Origin: an uncultured Eubacteriales bacterium
GTDB lineage: Bacteria; Bacillota; Clostridia; Oscillospirales; CAG-382
Length of the DNA: 64,000 nucleotides
Reading direction: 5' to 3'
NCBI GenBank assembly: GCA_900551295.1
Contig: URVJ01000009.1
Location: 28,892 to 92,891, forward strand
Shown here piece after piece: positions 61,307 through 64,000 of the stretch. The position numbers were made by a program, and so were the translations under genes. The notes beneath the pieces are model-generated. The model had not been told where the DNA came from. It worked only from the letters and a program-made list of their open reading frames with translations, and searched no databases. Every line of letters starts with the position of its first letter. Positions within the stretch are counted from its first letter, which is position 1.

Positions 61307-62992
61307 ATGTCCGTGACCTTGAAGAAAAACGACACCGTAACGCTCAAAACCGAAGTTTTGCTGCAAAACGGAAACGCGCTCGCACATACTCCGGACGGAT
61401 TTGTGGTGTTTGTTCCGGGAGCAGCTCCCGGCGAAACGGTAGACGCGAAAATAATCAAGGTGACAAAAAGCTACGCAGTCGCAAAAATTACAGAAATTAT
61501 TCAGCCGTCCCAAAACAGAATAAAGGACGGCTGTCCTTATGCCGGAAAGTGCGGAGGCTGCGTATTTTGTCACATAGACTACAAAACAGAGTGCGGATAT
61601 AAAAAAGACGCGATAAACGACGCCTTTCACAGAATAGGAGGACTTAATTTTTCGCTTTCCGAGTTCTTCCCGTCAAAAAACTGCACCCATTACCGCAACA
61701 AAGCGATATTCCCCGTCGGTACGCTTTCCGACGGCACCGTTACCGCAGGATTTTACGCAAGAAACACCCACCGTATAGTGCCGCACGCGTCATGCCTTAT
61801 AGGAAAGCCGGAATTTGATCTTATAAAGGACTCTGCGGTTGAATTCTTTAACAAAAATAACATAAGCGCATACGACGAGATAAGCGGAAAAGGACTTGTA
61901 AGGAGCATATATCTGCGAAGTTCGCACACATACGGCGACATATCGCTGACTCTGATACTCAACGGTGAAAAGCTTGTGAACGACAAGTGCGAAAAATCTT
62001 TCTGCGGCTTTATCATGCAGCTTTATCCGCAGATAAAAACCGTGCTTATAAACACAAACACCGAAAATTCAAACGCCGTGCTCGGCAAAAAGTGGCGCAC
62101 TCTCACGGGTGAAGGCTGCATATACGACAAGCTTTGCGGCAAGCGTTTCCGCATAACTCCGGCGTCATTCTGGCAGGTAAATCACGACGGCACGGAAATT
62201 TTGTACTCAAAAGCCGCGGAATATGCCGCGCCTGAACCCGGACAAACGCTGATCGACCTTTATTGCGGCACGGGAACCGTCGGACTCTGCATCGCTGACA
62301 AAGACACGCGTCTTTACGGTGCGGAAATAGTGGAACAAGCCGTTGCCGACGCAAAGATAAACGCAGAACTTAACGGAATAAACGCCGAATTTCTGTGTCT
62401 TGACGCCGCAAGCGCACTCGATGACCCGAAACTTAAAGCGCTTAAGCCCGACGTCATAACAATAGATCCGCCGAGAAAAGGCTGTGCCGACGTGGTTGAA
62501 AAAATCGCCTCTCTCGGAGCGCGCCGCATAGTGTACATTTCCTGCGATCCCGCAACGCTTGCAAGAGATCTTTCAAACTTCAAAAACTTCGGCTACTGCC
62601 CGATAAAGGCCGCGGGCGTCGATATGTTCCCGAGAACGGGGCATGTGGAGACGGTAGTTCTTTTATCCCACAAAAAAGCCGACAGTTATATCCACATTGA
62701 TGTGGAGTTTGGAGAGGGCGAGGGCAAGATTCCGGTAGATAGTATTGCTAAAAGAGCCGAAGCGTACAAGCCCAAAGAAAAAGTGACCTACAAAATGATT
62801 AAGGAGTACATAGAAGCGAAATACGGCTTCAAGGTACATACCGCATATATCGCAGAGGTAAAGCGAAATTTGGGATTGCCGATGTATGATGCTCCTAATG
62901 CGGTAGAAGAATTGAAACAGCCGAGGAAGCATCCGACAGCGGAGAAAGTGGAAGAGATAAAGGATGCACTGAGGTATTTTGAGATAATATAG
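61307..62992 (+). CDS. rlmD: 23S rRNA m5U1939 methyltransferase RlmD with an extra C-terminal tail
   Basis: 561 residues, about 100 longer than the usual 450-460. A TRAM domain (about 1-65) precedes a Fe-S cluster CPYAGKCGGCVFC, then the SAM fold with DLYCGTGTVG (about 325-335), DPPRKGC and the catalytic CDPATLARD (about 413-421). The core ends at about residue 455 with HVETVVLLS. After it, residues about 459-561 form a helical tail with VTYKMIKEYIEAKYGFKVHTAYIAEVKR and KHPTAEKVEEI. This kind of tail occurs in many clostridial RlmD proteins at a hot spot for mobile-element insertion. The methylase core is complete. Confidence 0.93.
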   Translation: MSVTLKKNDTVTLKTEVLLQNGNALAHTPDGFVVFVPGAAPGETVDAKIIKVTKSYAVAKITEIIQPSQNRIKDGCPYAGKCGGCVFCHIDYKTECGYKKDAINDAFHRIGGLNFSLSEFFPSKNCTHYRNKAIFPVGTLSDGTVTAGFYARNTHRIVPHASCLIGKPEFDLIKDSAVEFFNKNNISAYDEISGKGLVRSIYLRSSHTYGDISLTLILNGEKLVNDKCEKSFCGFIMQLYPQIKTVLINTNTENSNAVLGKKWRTLTGEGCIYDKLCGKRFRITPASFWQVNHDGTEILYSKAAEYAAPEPGQTLIDLYCGTGTVGLCIADKDTRLYGAEIVEQAVADAKINAELNGINAEFLCLDAASALDDPKLKALKPDVITIDPPRKGCADVVEKIASLGARRIVYISCDPATLARDLSNFKNFGYCPIKAAGVDMFPRTGHVETVVLLSHKKADSYIHIDVEFGEGEGKIPVDSIAKRAEAYKPKEKVTYKMIKEYIEAKYGFKVHTAYIAEVKRNLGLPMYDAPNAVEELKQPRKHPTAEKVEEIKDALRYFEII

Positions 62993-63004
62993 AGGGAGAA
63001 AATT

Positions 63005-63793
63005 ATGGCGATAATAAGACCAAGATTGATAGATTTCTACAATATTCCAATAACGCAAGAAGAGGTTGATTTCGCTATTCCTTTTTTAGATGAAGATATA
63101 CCATTATATTTAGACCCATTTTTGTTGTGGAAATCTCCTTCGCAGCAAGATAATGCGTTACACCTGATACTAATTAATTCATTTAATAAGTTGGGGGCAA
63201 CGTATTTGAAAAATGAAGATAAAAGGGAGTTAATAGCAGAGAACTTAGCTGGCTTATCTGAGTGTAGTGAGGTAGGATTAGGTTCGGGAAAAACCAAAAA
63301 GGGATTGAAAATATCCATAAATACAGCAAAAGAGATATTAGATTTGTTCAGTATAGTGCCGCAATATAAGACAGGTGGTTTTTCTCATTTTGAGGAAATA
63401 CAGTTATATGTAAATAATATATCTAAGGATTTTAGAGGGAGAAGAAATATGAAAGATGCAATTACTCAAGAAGCAGTTACTCAATATGAGTTGCTTTGCC
63501 CGTTACTTTCGGGAATATATGGGGAGTTACAAGAATTATCAAAGAAAAAGCCAGATACGCCTCTTAACAACTTTAAGGTTAAATCAATAAATAGAGTCTT
63601 AGAACCAATAAAGGAATTGTTGAAAGAGGAAAATATGTACCCGTTTTTGGATGTGCTTGCTATGGATGATATGCCTACAAACAGTGATGTTGTATTAATC
63701 CTGAGCCAATATATAAAATCTATGGATATTTTTCATGATAAGTATTATGGATACAATTCACGTTCTGGGCAATATGAATGGAGTACAAAATAA
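63005..63793 (+). CDS. Accessory-island protein, probable fusion of two short genes
   Basis: 262 residues in AT-rich DNA unlike the rest of the window. The N-terminal 146 residues begin PRLIDFYNIPITQEEVDFAIPFLDEDIPLY and stop abruptly at NNISKD, where homologues I recall continue into a longer protein. The C-terminal part starts at an internal ATG at 63449 with its own GAGGGAG site, and resembles a different short protein (KDAITQEAVTQYELLCPLL, KSINRVLEPIKELLKE, HDKYYGYNS). It therefore looks like two genes joined in frame by a deletion. Both families are uncharacterised and often lie near restriction or mobile-element genes. AGAGGGAG site precedes the ATG, 12 bases after rlmD. Confidence 0.6.
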   Translation: MAIIRPRLIDFYNIPITQEEVDFAIPFLDEDIPLYLDPFLLWKSPSQQDNALHLILINSFNKLGATYLKNEDKRELIAENLAGLSECSEVGLGSGKTKKGLKISINTAKEILDLFSIVPQYKTGGFSHFEEIQLYVNNISKDFRGRRNMKDAITQEAVTQYELLCPLLSGIYGELQELSKKKPDTPLNNFKVKSINRVLEPIKELLKEENMYPFLDVLAMDDMPTNSDVVLILSQYIKSMDIFHDKYYGYNSRSGQYEWSTK

Positions 63794-63929
63794 CCGTAGG
63801 AGTTCTCTTTCCTTTGAATTACCGCTTAGTTTCGAGCAGGCAGTAGCCTATCGAAAGGCTAACGGACAGTATGTAAGGAAAAATCAGTGGAGGGATATCA
63901 CTGTAAGGGTATTCATAGACCTTGATTAA
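63774..63929 (+). CDS. Small AT-rich hypothetical protein
   Basis: 51 residues starting at an ATG that overlaps the end of the preceding gene by 20 bases. It contains FEQAVAYRKANGQYVRKNQW, a pattern with alternating charged and aromatic residues; no family is recognised. The overlap and the terminator directly after it support expression, but the frame is short and no clear ribosome site is seen. It may be a remnant of a larger element gene. Confidence 0.4.
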   Translation: MNGVQNNRRSSLSFELPLSFEQAVAYRKANGQYVRKNQWRDITVRVFIDLD

Positions 63930-63941
63930 CAGTTAAATACG

Positions 63942-63977
63942 ATAGGCGTATCATTAGAAATAGTGGTACGCTTATTT
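63942..63977 (+). terminator. Terminator after the accessory genes
   Basis: GCGTATCA (63946-63953) pairs with TGGTACGC (63964-63971, one G-U pair), followed by TTATTTTT. Confidence 0.75.
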
Positions 63978-64000
63978 TTGTCCCTTTTTGCAGATTTGTC

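Noticed and set aside
60629..61630. 333-residue open frame opposite the PrsA-like and rlmD genes
   Set aside because: Antisense to two well-supported genes, with no motif and no start signal. Many such mirror frames occur in this window because of codon bias.

Overview
The window looks like the chromosome of a carbohydrate-degrading Clostridia-type bacterium (Bacillota, most like uncultured Oscillospiraceae/Ruminococcaceae from a gut). Supporting signs: strong AGGAGG-type ribosome binding sites, many TTGACA-17-TATAAT promoters, several TTG start codons (terL, brnQ, recG, uvrA, abc-f), a CapA/CapB/YwqE tyrosine-kinase module, YitT and PrsA-type lipoproteins, sugar ABC importers without their own ATPase, and many glycoside hydrolases. 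This placement is inferred from gene content only.

Layout. 1-1454: a polar amino-acid ABC importer (partial permease plus binding protein) whose binding protein is circularly permuted. 1507-5164: GH99-like protein, mutarotase-like protein and a Gfo/Idh/MocA oxidoreductase. 5176-15532: a one-directional, intact cassette of eleven genes for a P22-like virion head (zinc protein, TerS, TerL, portal, scaffold, capsid accessory, major capsid, connector, propeller protein, last gene unknown). It has its own terminator, an internal terminator, a strong promoter and two LexA-box-like operators. No integrase, replication, lysis, protease or tail-fibre gene is visible. 15604-22296: BrnQ carrier, a probable independent small RNA, a CBM-only secreted protein and a Na/Pi transporter. 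22321-30734: an operon of beta-galactosidase, GH78 rhamnosidase and a second Gfo/Idh/MocA enzyme, then an SGNH-like protein and a sugar isomerase/epimerase. 30750-33152: capsule-type tyrosine kinase, modulator and phosphatase. 33232-39977: aroK-folD, and a U32 peptidase-dusB-yitT-unknown operon.

40005-52528: a seven-gene sugar uptake operon with a 1062-residue binding protein, two complete permease pairs, a propeller/TPR/Yip1 membrane protein and a DUF5696 protein. 53003-59936: recG-uvrA-abc-f, coupled by overlaps and TTG starts. 60062-62992: PrsA-like foldase and RlmD. RlmD carries an extra C-terminal tail of the kind seen where mobile elements sit in its gene. The DNA after it is visibly AT-richer and codes for a gene that looks like two accessory genes joined by a deletion, so an island probably begins at the right edge.

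The most unusual items are the SOS-box-associated head cassette (a candidate gene transfer agent, satellite or domesticated capsid), the permuted binding protein, the promoter- and terminator-bounded RNA at 17197-17340, and the double-permease sugar operon. Family names rest on motifs recognised by eye; no database search was run.
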